Source: Acetobacteraceae bacterium
GTDB lineage: Bacteria; Pseudomonadota; Alphaproteobacteria; Acetobacterales; Acetobacteraceae
DNA: 64,000 nucleotides
Direction of reading: 5' to 3'
Assembly: GCA_027482245.1 (NCBI GenBank)
Contig: JAIXWG010000019.1
Coordinates: 1-64,000, forward strand
A program made the translations under genes and the position numbers. A model generated the notes under the pieces. The model had not been told where the DNA came from. It was given only the letters and a program-made list of their open reading frames with translations, and did no database searches. Positions 26,595-36,019 of the stretch are shown in pieces; positions within the stretch are counted from its first letter, which is position 1; every line of letters starts with the position of its first letter.

Positions 26595-27775
26595 CAGGCC
26601 CGCCCGCCAATGGTCGCGACACCACCGGTCAGCACGCGCGCCAGCCCGATGGCGGCGCCCGTCATCGCCAGCAGATAGGCCGAGAGCGCGGCGGCCATCC
26701 CCCAATTCACCTCTCGGTTCATGAAGTAGGCGATGAACCAGGCCACCATCTGGTCCCGGTCGCCGCCGACCAGCGCCGGCGCGGTGTACATGCCGACCGC
26801 CAGCAGGAAGACCATCGCCGCGCCCGCCAGCACGCCTGGCATCGACAGGGGGAGATACACGCGCAGGAAGCGCTGGAAGCCGTTGGCGCCGAGCGAGGCG
26901 GCGGCGCGGAGGTAGGTGCCATCCAGCCGCTTCATCACGCTGTGCATCGGCAGCACGGCGAAGGGCAGCAGCACATGCACCAGCGCCACCACCACCGCGA
27001 TGCGCGTGCCGACGATCTGCACGGGCGCGTCCGTGAGGCCCAGCGCCATCATCGCCTGGTTCACCGGGCCCTCCCGCTGCAGCAGCACGAACCAGGCCGT
27101 ACTGCGCACCAGCACGCTGGACCAGAAGGGGATCAGCACCAGCATCAGCGCCACGGACGACCACGGCGCCCGGAGCTTCGCGATGGTGTAGGCGACGGGA
27201 TAGGCCAGCAGCACGCACAGCGCCGTCACGGCCAGGCTGATGCCGAGCGTGCGCCAGAAGAGCTGGCGGTACAGCGCCTCCTCCGCCGCCACCGCCTGCA
27301 CGCCGCCATTGGGCGCGCGTTGCAGGTCCATCGCGCGCAGCAGGTAGAGCGGCGTCACCGGCCCGCCGGCACGCTGTACCAGCAGCCAGGTCTCACGCTC
27401 CCCCCATCGCGGATCGAGCGCCGTCATCGATGCCGCGTAGGGCGCCTGCAGCCGTCCTGCCGCCCGCGCGGTGCGCAGCAGAAGCCCGCGCATCCCGGTG
27501 CGTTCGAAGTTCAGCCGCTGCGCCATGTCGCCGATGCGCCGTTCCTCCAGCGCCAGGCCCAGTTCCTGCGCCATGGCGGCGAAGGCGGGCTCCGGCGGCA
27601 GGCCCTGCCCGTCCCAGGCCGCCAGCGCCGCGCGGGTGTGCGGCAGTGTCGCCGCGACCTCCCGGTCCGCCACCGCGGTGAACAGCGCGAAGCCCACGGG
27701 CAGCAGGAAGCTGCCGAGGATCAGCAGCATCAGCGGCGCGATCAGAAGCGCGGCGAGCCAGTTGGTACGTCGCAT
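26594..27775 (-). CDS. ABC transporter permease, PotB-like, with large periplasmic insert
   Basis: A 393-residue permease, about 100 residues longer than ordinary PotB. The first helix is at 7-33. The extra length is a mostly hydrophilic region (about 37-165) between helix 1 and helix 2, which should face the periplasm and may contact the binding protein. The core has WSSVLVRSTAWFVLLQREGP, and the coupling loop YLRAAASLGANGFQRFLRV. An 18-base gap separates it from the binding protein gene. Confidence 0.85.
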   Translation of the reverse strand: MRRTNWLAALLIAPLMLLILGSFLLPVGFALFTAVADREVAATLPHTRAALAAWDGQGLPPEPAFAAMAQELGLALEERRIGDMAQRLNFERTGMRGLLLRTARAAGRLQAPYAASMTALDPRWGERETWLLVQRAGGPVTPLYLLRAMDLQRAPNGGVQAVAAEEALYRQLFWRTLGISLAVTALCVLLAYPVAYTIAKLRAPWSSVALMLVLIPFWSSVLVRSTAWFVLLQREGPVNQAMMALGLTDAPVQIVGTRIAVVVALVHVLLPFAVLPMHSVMKRLDGTYLRAAASLGANGFQRFLRVYLPLSMPGVLAGAAMVFLLAVGMYTAPALVGGDRDQMVAWFIAYFMNREVNWGMAAALSAYLLAMTGAAIGLARVLTGGVATIGGRA

Positions 27776-27793
27776 CGCCGCGACTCTGTCAGG

Positions 27794-28819
27794 TCAGCGA
27801 TTCACCCAGGCCGCGAAGCGCTGCTCCAGGTCCGGGCCGTATTCCAGCCAGAACTCGGTATTGATCTCGAGCCCGCCGGCCTGGTGGTTCGTCATCATCA
27901 GCGGGTTGCGGGCGCGCACATCGGGGTCGTTCGCGACCGCCGCCGTGGCCGGGTTGATCGGCCAGAGCTTCGTCAGCTCCATCACCGGCCCGGGCTCCGT
28001 GATGTGCTGGATCAGGCGCATCGCGGCGGCGGTGTTGGAGGAGCCGCGCACCACCGCCCAGCTGTCATAGGCATAGAGCAGCGTGGACCAGCGCAGCGCG
28101 TAGCGGGATCCCGCGCGGATGCCGTTGGCGGTGCGGCCGACGAAGCCGAGCGCGTAGGCAACCTCGCCGCTGTTCACCAGCTCGATCGGCTGCTGCCCGC
28201 CCGTCCAGAACACCAGGTTCGGCCGCAGCCGGTCCAGCGCCGCGAAGGCGCGGGCCTGGCCGGCCGGCGTCGCCAGCAGGCGATAGACATCGGCCGGTGC
28301 CACGCCATCGCCCATCAGCGCCGCTTCCAGTGTGATGCGGGCGCCACGCCGCAGCGTGCGGCGGCCGGGGAAGCGCTGCGTGTCCCAGAATTCCTGGAAG
28401 GTGGCGGGGCCGTTGGGGTTGCGGCCCTCATCATAGAAGACGGCGACGCCCCAGCCGATGGCGCCCGCGCCGCAGGTCGTAGCGCCACCCGGCATGAACT
28501 TGTCGCGGTTCACGACGCTGTAGTCGATGCGTTCGAAGACGCCGTCCTCGCACCCGCGGATCAGGTCGGGCGCCTCCACCAGCACCACATCCCAGGTTAC
28601 GTTGCGGGCCTGCACCATCGCGCGGATGGGGCCGACATTGTAGTCATAGGCGGTGTCCACCACCGGCCCGCCCGCGAAGGTGGAGAACAGCGTGCGGCGC
28701 ATGTGGTCCTGCAGCGCGCCGCCACCCGCGACCACGGTCAGGTCCCTCGCCACCGCGGGCGAGGCCATCGCCGCGACGCCGAGCGCGAGCCCGGCCAGTG
28801 TTCTCAGCAAACGCCTCAT
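27794..28819 (-). CDS. ABC transporter substrate-binding protein, PotD-like
   Basis: A 341-residue periplasmic protein with a signal peptide ending at ASPAVARD. Family blocks of spermidine/putrescine-type extracellular binding proteins are visible, such as DVVLVEAPDLIRGCEDGVFERID and GAIGWGVAVFYDE, and the closing LWPINPAT. ATG 28819 overlaps the aminotransferase stop by 4 bases. Being cotranscribed with a class IV aminotransferase suggests that an amino compound is imported and transaminated. Confidence 0.8.
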   Translation of the reverse strand: MRRLLRTLAGLALGVAAMASPAVARDLTVVAGGGALQDHMRRTLFSTFAGGPVVDTAYDYNVGPIRAMVQARNVTWDVVLVEAPDLIRGCEDGVFERIDYSVVNRDKFMPGGATTCGAGAIGWGVAVFYDEGRNPNGPATFQEFWDTQRFPGRRTLRRGARITLEAALMGDGVAPADVYRLLATPAGQARAFAALDRLRPNLVFWTGGQQPIELVNSGEVAYALGFVGRTANGIRAGSRYALRWSTLLYAYDSWAVVRGSSNTAAAMRLIQHITEPGPVMELTKLWPINPATAAVANDPDVRARNPLMMTNHQAGGLEINTEFWLEYGPDLEQRFAAWVNR

Positions 28820-29775
28820 CGCGCGCCATCCCCATCCGCGGCCATCACGGGCGTGATGTGCCATCCCGCATTCTTCTTGCGATAATAGGTGTTGAGCAAG
28901 CGCGTCGTGATCGGCCCGGGCACGCCGGCACCGACCGGCTGCCCATCGATGCGCGTCACCGGGAACAGGCCGCAGGAGGTCGCGGTCAGGAACGCCTCCT
29001 CCGCGCCCAGCAGCGCCTCCGGCGTCAGCGTGCCGTAGCGGGCGGGGATGCCCAGTTCGGCCGCGATCTCGAACATGGTGCGGCAGGAGATGCCCTCCAG
29101 CACTCCCGAATCGGGGCTGAGCAGCGCGCCGTCGATGACGGCCACGATGTTGAAGCCGGGCGCTTCCGCCACGCGGCCATCGGTCGCCAGCAGGATGGGC
29201 GTGTCATGGCCCGCATCCTTGGCGGCGAAGGTGGCGCGGATGAAGTCGCCCCAGTGGCTGTTCTTCCACACCGGGTTCACCGCGCTGCCGGGGATGCGGC
29301 GGATATCGCGAACCAGCATCGCATCCTTGCCGCGCGCCATCTCGTCGGGCTGCCCGCGCAGCACCAGCGGCGTGACGGTGGCGAAGAAGTTGTTCCTCGA
29401 CAGCGTCGGGTCGCGCGACCCCGGCACCGCCATGCCCCGCGTGCAGGCGAAATAGACCAGCGTGTCCGGCAGGCCGCTCTGCCGCACCAGGTCCATCAGC
29501 ACCGCCCGCATCCGCGCGCGGTCCATCCCCGCATCCAGCCGGAGCCCTTCCATGGAGGCGAAGAAGCGGTCGAGGTGATCCTCCAGCCGGAAGAAGCCAC
29601 CCTTCCAGGTGTGGACCACGTCATAGGTCATGTCGGCATACATCAGGCCGAGGTCGCGGACGGAGATCTTCGCCTCCGCCAGCGGCACCACGGCGCCGTC
29701 GATGAAGCCGAGCGCCTTGCTGAAATCCGCGTTCTCCACGGTCAGGTGCGTGGGAACCTGCAACGCCTCGGTCAT
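28816..29775 (-). CDS. class IV aminotransferase (BCAT / D-amino acid aminotransferase type)
   Basis: A 319-residue PLP enzyme. The Schiff-base lysine is Lys171 in NPVWKNSHWGDF, and Glu204 in GRVAEAPGFNIVAV is the usual pyridine-nitrogen ligand. YVVDTT-type N-terminal strand ISVRDLGLMYADMTYDVVHT is typical of the D-amino-acid or omega-type subgroup rather than biosynthetic IlvE. It is first in the operon with a polyamine-type ABC transporter. A promoter is visible at 29797-29826. Substrate may be an (R)-amine, D-amino acid or polyamine-like compound; this is inference from context. Confidence 0.8.
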   Translation of the reverse strand: MTEALQVPTHLTVENADFSKALGFIDGAVVPLAEAKISVRDLGLMYADMTYDVVHTWKGGFFRLEDHLDRFFASMEGLRLDAGMDRARMRAVLMDLVRQSGLPDTLVYFACTRGMAVPGSRDPTLSRNNFFATVTPLVLRGQPDEMARGKDAMLVRDIRRIPGSAVNPVWKNSHWGDFIRATFAAKDAGHDTPILLATDGRVAEAPGFNIVAVIDGALLSPDSGVLEGISCRTMFEIAAELGIPARYGTLTPEALLGAEEAFLTATSCGLFPVTRIDGQPVGAGVPGPITTRLLNTYYRKKNAGWHITPVMAADGDGAR

Positions 29776-29796
29776 CAGTCACCCTCTTGTGGCGGC

Positions 29797-29826
29797 AGGA
29801 TAGGGAGGGGTTCCGCGCCGCGTCAA
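29797..29826 (-). promoter_or_regulatory. promoter of the aminotransferase-ABC operon
   Basis: Minus-strand TTGACG (29826-29821), 18 bases, TATCCT (29802-29797). The predicted start of transcription is about 15 bases before the ATG at 29775, leaving a short leader with AGAGGGTGAC before the start. Confidence 0.4.
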
Positions 29827-29877
29827 ACCGCGAAGCCCCGGCTTTGCAGCACCGCAACGGCGTCGCATGCTGCTTGT

Positions 29878-31293
29878 ATGGAACCTGCCCCTGCCTTGCC
29901 CGTCGATGACCTGGCCGAGGCCGCCGCCGCCCTGGCGGAGGGCCGGACCGACCCGGAGGCGCTGCTGGATGCCTGCCTGGCACGGCTGGCGGCGCATAAT
30001 CCCGGGCTGAACGCCGTCATCGCCATGGACCTGCCGGCGGCCCGCACCGCGGCCGCGGAAGCGGCGGCGCGGCGCCGGGCTGGGCAGGCGCTCGGACCGC
30101 TGGATGGCGTGCCCTTCACGGTGAAGGACAACCTCTACGCCGCGGGCTTCGGCGCGACCTGGGGGTCGCGGCTGTTCCAGGACTTCGCGCCGGGGGTCGA
30201 TGACCTCTGCGTCGCGCGGCTGCGGGCGGCGGGGGCGGTGCTGGTCGGCAAGACGAACACGCCGGAATTCGCGCTGGCGGTGCACACCTCCAACCCGGTC
30301 TTCGGCACCACGCGCAACCCCTGGGACCCCGCGCTGGTGCCGGCCGGGTCATCCGGCGGCGCGGCGGCGGCGGTGGCGGTGGGCATGGCACCGCTGGCCA
30401 TCGGCACGGATGCGGGCGGGTCCATCCGGCTGCCGGCGGCCTTCACGGGCCTCAGCGGCTTCAAGCCCAGCACCGGTCGCATCCCCCGGCTGCACGGGTT
30501 CCCGCCCCTGTCGCTCGACTACCAGGCGATCGGCGTCATGGCGCGGGACGTCGCCGGCATCAGGCTGGCGATGGGCATCCTGGCCGGCGGCGATCCGCGG
30601 GACCGCGCCTCGCTCGCCTTCGGGCCGCTGGGCGCGCCGCCGCCGGGCGGCACGCGCATCCGCCTGGTGATGCAGGCCGGCGGAGAGGGCACGGACGCCG
30701 CCGTGGCAGCGCTGGTCCGCGATGCCGCGGCGGTGCTGGCGGAGGCGGGATGCACCATCGCGGGGGGCGACATGCCCGGCGATGCCACGGCGCTGCGCGA
30801 CGTCTCCGCCGTGCTCTCCGCGGTCGGCGTCGCGCGCGTGGTGCAGGCGCATGAGGGGTGGCGGGACGCCGTGACCCCCGCGATCCGCTCGGTGGCGGAA
30901 CGCGGCATGACGCTGTCGGGCATCGACTACGCCCGCGCCCAGGATGGGCTGGCGGCCTGGCGCGCCAGCGTCGGCGCTGCGATGGGCGATGACGACATCC
31001 TGGTGACGCCCACCTGCCCGGCGCCGCCCTGGCCGATCGAATCCGGCCCGCCCGCGACCGTCGGCGGCCTGCAGGCCGGGCCGCGCATGCCCGTCGCCTT
31101 CACCGCCTTTGCCAATGCCATGGGCTGGCCCGCCATCTCCATCTCCTGCGGCCTGTCGCCCGAGGGCCTGCCCATCGGCCTGCACCTCATCGGCCGCTAT
31201 GGCGAGGATGCCCGCGTGCTCGCCCTGGCCGAGGCCTTTCAACAGCGCACCGCCTGGCACAAGGCGCGGCCGAACCTGGGAGAGACGCCATGA
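29878..31293 (+). CDS. amidase, amidase-signature family
   Basis: A 471-residue amidase with the Ser-cisSer-Lys triad: Lys83 in FTVKDNLYAAG, cis-Ser158 in AGSSGGAAAAVAVG and nucleophile Ser182 in GTDAGGSIRLPAA. The spacings of 75 and 24 residues match GatA-type enzymes. It hydrolyses an amide in the cytoplasm. ATG 29878 was chosen because similarity starts there. The stop overlaps the TctC start (ATGA at 31290-31293), so binding protein and amidase are coupled, suggesting an amide ligand. Confidence 0.85.
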   Translation: MEPAPALPVDDLAEAAAALAEGRTDPEALLDACLARLAAHNPGLNAVIAMDLPAARTAAAEAAARRRAGQALGPLDGVPFTVKDNLYAAGFGATWGSRLFQDFAPGVDDLCVARLRAAGAVLVGKTNTPEFALAVHTSNPVFGTTRNPWDPALVPAGSSGGAAAAVAVGMAPLAIGTDAGGSIRLPAAFTGLSGFKPSTGRIPRLHGFPPLSLDYQAIGVMARDVAGIRLAMGILAGGDPRDRASLAFGPLGAPPPGGTRIRLVMQAGGEGTDAAVAALVRDAAAVLAEAGCTIAGGDMPGDATALRDVSAVLSAVGVARVVQAHEGWRDAVTPAIRSVAERGMTLSGIDYARAQDGLAAWRASVGAAMGDDDILVTPTCPAPPWPIESGPPATVGGLQAGPRMPVAFTAFANAMGWPAISISCGLSPEGLPIGLHLIGRYGEDARVLALAEAFQQRTAWHKARPNLGETP

Positions 31294-32264
31294 GCCTGAC
31301 GCGACGATCGCTGCTGGGCGCCCTGCCGCCCGCGCTGCTGGCGGCGCCCGCCCTAGCGCAGGATGCCTGGCCCAGCCGCCCCATCCGCCTGGTCGTCCCC
31401 TTCCCGCCCGGCGGCCCCACCGACATCATGGGCCGGCTGCTGGCGCAGGCGCTGGAGGTCGACCTCCGCACCCCCGTCGTGGTGGAGAACCGCGCCGGCG
31501 CGACCGGCGCCATCGGCAGCACGGCCGTGATGCAGTCAGCACCGGATGGCTACACCCTGGTGGTCGGTACGCTCGGCAGCCACGCCTTGCAGCCGCTGAT
31601 CGCCAAGACGCCGGCCTATGACCCGCGGCGGGATTTCGCGCCCGTCGCCCTTTTCGCCACCATCGCCAATGTCCTGATGGTGCATCCCGGCGTGAATGTC
31701 CGCAGCGCGGGGGAGTTGGTGGCGCTGCTAAAGGCGGAGCCGGGCCGGCACAATTACGGCTCCGCCGGCATCGGATCACCGATCCACCTCTCCGCCGTGC
31801 TGCTGGAAGCGGTGGCCGGCGTGCAGGCGCAGCACATCCCCTATCGCGGCTCCGCCCCCGCCATCCAGGACCTCCAGGGCGGGCGCCTTACCTTCATGTT
31901 CGATGCGGTGCCCAGCGCCATGGGCGCCATCCAGGGCAATGCCGTGCGTGCGCTGGCCGTCACCACGCCCAGCCGCATCGCCGCGCTGCCTGATCTCCCC
32001 ACCATGGAGGAAGCCGGCATCCGCCCCTACGACGCCTATACCTGGAACGCGATCTTCGCGCCGCCGCGCACGCCGGAGCCCCTCGTCGCGCGCCTCAACG
32101 CCGCCATCGGCGCCATCACCGCGCGCGCCGAGTTCCGCGCCCGCGCCACCGCGCTCGGCGCCGACGCCGCGGCCTCCACGCCCGAGGCGCTGCGCGCCCT
32201 GGTAGTCGCCGAGATGGAGAAGTGGCGCGGCATCGTCGAGACCGCGGGCGCCCGGGAGAGCTGA
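31290..32264 (+). CDS. TctC/Bug-family solute-binding protein
   Basis: A 324-residue periplasmic protein with a signal peptide ending AAPALAQ. The family blocks VVPFPPGGPTDIMGRLLAQ, ENRAGATGAIGS, PDGYTLVVGT and HIPYRGSAPA are all clear. It overlaps the amidase gene by 4 bases and is followed 2 bases later by an SMP-30 gene. No permease is linked. Likely binds the amide or acid metabolised by the neighbours. Confidence 0.85.
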   Translation: MSLTRRSLLGALPPALLAAPALAQDAWPSRPIRLVVPFPPGGPTDIMGRLLAQALEVDLRTPVVVENRAGATGAIGSTAVMQSAPDGYTLVVGTLGSHALQPLIAKTPAYDPRRDFAPVALFATIANVLMVHPGVNVRSAGELVALLKAEPGRHNYGSAGIGSPIHLSAVLLEAVAGVQAQHIPYRGSAPAIQDLQGGRLTFMFDAVPSAMGAIQGNAVRALAVTTPSRIAALPDLPTMEEAGIRPYDAYTWNAIFAPPRTPEPLVARLNAAIGAITARAEFRARATALGADAAASTPEALRALVVAEMEKWRGIVETAGARES

Positions 32265-32266
32265 GC

Positions 32267-33160
32267 ATGGAAACCATCCGCTGCCTGGCCGACACGGCCG
32301 ACGAACTCGGCGAGAGCCCGGTCTGGGACCCCCGCGACAATTGCGTCTGGTGGCTGGACAACCTCAAGCCCGCCATCCATCGCTGCGACCCCGCCACGGG
32401 CGCGCATGCCGAATGGAAGCTGCCGGAATTCGTGGGCTCCATCGGCCTGCGCGCCAAGGGCGGCTTCATCGCCGGAACGCTGCAGGGCTTCGCGGTGATC
32501 GAGCCCGAGAAGGGCGTCTTCGACACCATCGCGCGGCCGGAGCCCGACCGCCCGGGCAACCGCATGAATGACGGCAAGGTGGACCGCCGCGGCCGCTTCT
32601 GGTGCGGCGGCATGAATGCCCGCTTCGTCGAGACCTATGAGCCCTCGGCCTCGCTCTGGCGGCTCGACCCCGATGGCAGCGTGCACCGCATGGAGACCGG
32701 CATCATCGTCGGCAACGGCATCGCCTTCAGCCCGGACGACCGGACCATGTACCTGTCCGACAGCAGCGCCAAGACCGTCTGGGCCTACGACTTCGACCTC
32801 GACGCAGGGACCATCGCGAACCGCCGCGTCTTCCTCTCCGCCACCAACTTCCCCGGCCACAACGGCAAGGTCGATGGCGCGGCGGTGGACACCGATGGCT
32901 TCTACTGGGCGGCGCTCCCCTATGACGGGCTGCTGATGCGCTACGCGCCGGATGGCCGGATCGACCGCTGCTACCGCATGCCGTCCTCCTGCCCCACCAT
33001 GCCGAGCTTCGGCGGCGCCGCGCATGACGTGATGTTCGTCACCACCGCCCGGAAGTTCCTGAATGGCTGGCAGCGCGGCGTGCAGCGCTGGGAAGGCGCG
33101 CTACTGGAAGTCACGGGCCTCGGCGTGAAGGCGCTGCCGGAACCCATGTTCGCGGGCTGA
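32267..33160 (+). CDS. SMP-30/gluconolactonase-family hydrolase
   Basis: A 297-residue beta-propeller lactonase. Metal ligands can be placed: Glu16 in ELGESPVWDP, Asn in GNGIAFSPDD and Asp in GKVDGAAVDTDG. RMNDGKVDRRGRFWCGGM is the family core. It opens sugar lactones such as gluconolactone in the cytoplasm. It lies between two TctC binding proteins in an operon started by an amidase, so a lactone or cyclic ester from a related pathway is a fair guess. Confidence 0.85.
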   Translation: METIRCLADTADELGESPVWDPRDNCVWWLDNLKPAIHRCDPATGAHAEWKLPEFVGSIGLRAKGGFIAGTLQGFAVIEPEKGVFDTIARPEPDRPGNRMNDGKVDRRGRFWCGGMNARFVETYEPSASLWRLDPDGSVHRMETGIIVGNGIAFSPDDRTMYLSDSSAKTVWAYDFDLDAGTIANRRVFLSATNFPGHNGKVDGAAVDTDGFYWAALPYDGLLMRYAPDGRIDRCYRMPSSCPTMPSFGGAAHDVMFVTTARKFLNGWQRGVQRWEGALLEVTGLGVKALPEPMFAG

Positions 33161-33205
33161 CCGCCCTGTGCTTCACTACGCCTCAACAACGGGAGACTTC
33201 ACACC

Positions 33206-34180
33206 ATGCGTCGTCGCGCTGCCCTGAGCCTGCTGGCCCTGCCCCTGCTGCTGCCGCGTGGCGCCGGCGCGCAGGCCCCCTGGGCGCCGACCCGGCCCAT
33301 CACCATGGTGGTCCCCTTCCCGCCGGGCGGGCCGACCGACCTGGCTGGCCGCGTGGTGCAGAACGGGATGCAGGCGGCGCTCGGCCAGCCCGTGGTGATC
33401 GACAACCGGCCGGGCGCCACCGGCGCCATCGGGTCCCGCTACGTCGCCGGGCAGCCGGCGGATGGCCACACGCTGCTGGTGGCGGCCAGCGGCACGCTGA
33501 CCATCAACCCCGTCATCATGCGCAGCCCCGGCTACGACGTGGAGCGGGACTTCGCCCCGGTGACGCTGGTGATGACGGCGCCCAACATGCTCGTCGTCCA
33601 CCCCTCCATCCCCGCCCGCACGGTGGCGGAGGTCGTGGCCTGGATGAAGACCATCCCGGGCGGGCCCGCCTATGCCTCCTCCGGCGTCGGCTCCTCCGAA
33701 CAGCTGGGGATGGAGCTGTTCAAGCTGCTGACCGGGACGGATGCGGTGGCCGTGCCCTTCGCCGGCGGACCGGCCGCGGCGACGGCGGTCATGCAGAACC
33801 AGGCGCCGATCGCGGTGCTGAACGCGGCGACGGCCGGCCCGCATGTGGCGTCCGGCGCGCTGCGCGGCATCGCCATCTGCGGGCCGACGCGCTTCGGCCA
33901 GCTGCCGGATGTGCCGACCATGGCGCAGCAGGGGCTGCCCGACCTCGTTTCCGGCTCCTGGACCGCCATCGTGGCGCCGGCCGCGACCCCCGCGCCGGCG
34001 CTGGACCGGCTGAACGAGGTGATCGTGGCCGCGCTGAAGACGCCGGAGGTGACGGAGCGCCTGGCCCGCGTCGGCTTCGCCGTGGATGCGACGGACCGGC
34101 CGACGCTGGCCCGCCTGATCGCCGCCGACCTGGCGCGCTGGCGCCGCGTGGTGCGCGACGCGAAGATCGACCTGATCTGA
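33206..34180 (+). CDS. TctC/Bug-family solute-binding protein
   Basis: A 324-residue periplasmic binding protein with signal peptide ending GAGAQA. Family blocks are MVVPFPPGGPTDLAGRVVQ, DNRPGATGAIGSRYVA and the late LDRLNEVIVAALKTPE. GGGAGA lies before the ATG. Forty-five bases separate it from the SMP-30 gene, so it probably ends the amidase operon. It differs clearly from the copy at 31290 and is not a recent duplicate. Confidence 0.85.
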   Translation: MRRRAALSLLALPLLLPRGAGAQAPWAPTRPITMVVPFPPGGPTDLAGRVVQNGMQAALGQPVVIDNRPGATGAIGSRYVAGQPADGHTLLVAASGTLTINPVIMRSPGYDVERDFAPVTLVMTAPNMLVVHPSIPARTVAEVVAWMKTIPGGPAYASSGVGSSEQLGMELFKLLTGTDAVAVPFAGGPAAATAVMQNQAPIAVLNAATAGPHVASGALRGIAICGPTRFGQLPDVPTMAQQGLPDLVSGSWTAIVAPAATPAPALDRLNEVIVAALKTPEVTERLARVGFAVDATDRPTLARLIAADLARWRRVVRDAKIDLI

Positions 34181-34187
34181 GACGAAG

Positions 34188-35936
34188 CTACCGCGGCGGC
34201 GGCGGCCGCCGCTTCGACACGTAGGGCTTCTTCGGCGCCCGCGGCGGGCCGCGGTCATCATGGCGCGGCGGCCCGCGATCTTCCCCACGCGGAGTCCCGC
34301 GATCCTCATGCCGCGACGGGCCCGAGGGCCGCGGCGGCGCACGATGCGGCGCGGGGCGGCCCAGCGGCTCCACCTTGATGCGGTCGTCCTCGTCCCCCGT
34401 CGGGCGGGCGACGGCGGCCAGGAAGCGCTCCGCGGCCCAGGGCGCGATCTCGACCCGCGTCTCCCGGTCCAGCACGTCGATGCGCCCGACCTCGCGCCGC
34501 GTCAGGTCGCCCCGGCGGCAGAGGAAGGGCAGCACCCAGCGCGGATCCGCCTGGGAATGGCGGCCGATGGAGAGGCGGAACCACACGCCCTCCCCGCCCC
34601 CGGTGTCGCGCGGCGCGCGGGGCGCGGGCGGCGGCAGGGCCGTGATCTCCTCGGGCGCGGGCAAGGTGGAACGCAGCGCGCGGAACAGCGCGGCGGCGAT
34701 CTGTTCGGGGCTGCGCTCCGCCAGCAGCGCCTGGCCCAGCGCCACGTCATCCTCATCCGCCACGGCGTCGGCGGCGTCGCGCGCCTGGGCCGCCAGGCGT
34801 TCGCGGTCCTTGGCGTGGACGTCATCGGCACTCGGCGGGCCGGACCATTCGGCCTGCAGGCGCGCCATGGCCAGCAGGCGCTCCGCGATGCGGCGCCGGG
34901 AATGCGGCACCAGCATCACCGCCGTACCCTTGCGCCCGGCACGGCCCGTGCGGCCGGAGCGGTGCAGCAGCGTCTCCTTGTCCCGCGGCAGCTCGGCATG
35001 GATCACCAGGCCGAGGTCCGGCAGGTCGATCCCCCGCGCCGCCACATCGGTCGCGACGCAGACCCGCGCGCGGCGGTCGCGCAGCGCCTGCAGCGCGCGG
35101 TTGCGCTCCGCCTGGGTCAGCTCGCCGGACAGCGCCACGGCGGAGAAGCCGCGCTCGGAGAGGCTGCCATGCAGCCGCGCCACCTGTTCGCGGGTGTTGC
35201 AGAAGACGAGCGCGCCGGAAGCCTCGAACCAGCGGAGCGCGTTGACGACGGCGGCCTCCACCTCCCGCGGTCCGACCATCATGGCGCGATAGGCGATGTC
35301 GCCATGGCGCTCACCCTCCGCCGTCGCGGCGATGCGCATGGCGTCGCGCTGGTAGGAAGCCGCCAGGGCCGCAATCTCCCGCGGCACGGTGGCGGAGAAC
35401 ATCAGCGTGCGGCGCGTCTCCGGCGCCGCTTCCAAAATGGCTTCCAGATCGTCCCGGAAGCCCATGTCCAGCATCTCATCGGCCTCGTCGAGGACGGCGG
35501 CGCGGAGCTGGGACATGTCCAGCACGTTGCGCTCGACATGGTCGCGCAGGCGCCCGGGCGTGCCGACGACGATCTCGGCGCCGATCGACAGCATGCGGCG
35601 GTCGCCGCGCACCTCCGTGCCGCCGACGCAGGCGATCACGCGGGCGCCGGTGCCGCCATAGAGCCAGGCGAGTTCATCCCGCACCTGCTGGGCGAGTTCC
35701 CGCGTCGGCGCGATGATCAGCGCCAGCGGGGCGCCGGTACGCGGCGCCTCCAGCACCTGGGCCGCCATCGCGAGGCCGAAGGCGACGGTCTTGCCGGAGC
35801 CGGTCTGGGCGGAGACGAGGAGGTCCCGCCCGACGGTTGCGGGGTCGAGGACGGCTTCCTGGACGGGGGTGGGTTCGGCGTAGCCGCGCTCGGCCAGGGC
35901 CTGGGCGATCGGCGTGGGCAGTTCGGGAAATGGCAT
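34188..35936 (-). CDS. DEAD-box RNA helicase, DeaD/DbpA-like
   Basis: A 582-residue ATP-dependent RNA helicase. Motifs in order: Q-motif PTPVQEAVL (23-30), Walker A AQTGSGKT (43-50), PTRELAQQV, DEAD in VLDEADEMLDMGF, SAT, and HRSGRTGRAGRKG (motif VI). A DbpA-type RNA-binding domain is around residues 450-525 (WFRLSIGRHSQADPRW). The tail is rich in Arg, Pro and Gly with repeated DRGPPR-like units. It probably remodels RNA in ribosome assembly or cold adaptation. It converges on the TctC gene at 34180 with a 7-base gap. Confidence 0.9.
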   Translation of the reverse strand: MPFPELPTPIAQALAERGYAEPTPVQEAVLDPATVGRDLLVSAQTGSGKTVAFGLAMAAQVLEAPRTGAPLALIIAPTRELAQQVRDELAWLYGGTGARVIACVGGTEVRGDRRMLSIGAEIVVGTPGRLRDHVERNVLDMSQLRAAVLDEADEMLDMGFRDDLEAILEAAPETRRTLMFSATVPREIAALAASYQRDAMRIAATAEGERHGDIAYRAMMVGPREVEAAVVNALRWFEASGALVFCNTREQVARLHGSLSERGFSAVALSGELTQAERNRALQALRDRRARVCVATDVAARGIDLPDLGLVIHAELPRDKETLLHRSGRTGRAGRKGTAVMLVPHSRRRIAERLLAMARLQAEWSGPPSADDVHAKDRERLAAQARDAADAVADEDDVALGQALLAERSPEQIAAALFRALRSTLPAPEEITALPPPAPRAPRDTGGGEGVWFRLSIGRHSQADPRWVLPFLCRRGDLTRREVGRIDVLDRETRVEIAPWAAERFLAAVARPTGDEDDRIKVEPLGRPAPHRAPPRPSGPSRHEDRGTPRGEDRGPPRHDDRGPPRAPKKPYVSKRRPPPPR

Positions 35937-36019
35937 TGTGCGCCCCCCCTAGCGCAGAAAGGGCGCGACCGCACGCATTACCGCAGGGCCGCGCATGGCT
36001 GCACCGCGCCACACGCTTG

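Noticed and set aside
28798..29877. Plus-strand extension before the amidase
   Set aside because: It is a shadow of the minus-strand aminotransferase gene. Amidase similarity starts at 29878.
34188..34360. Repeat-like GC-rich stretch at the end of the helicase gene
   Set aside because: It encodes the Arg/Pro/Gly tail with DRGPPR-like units in one open frame, not an independent repeat element.
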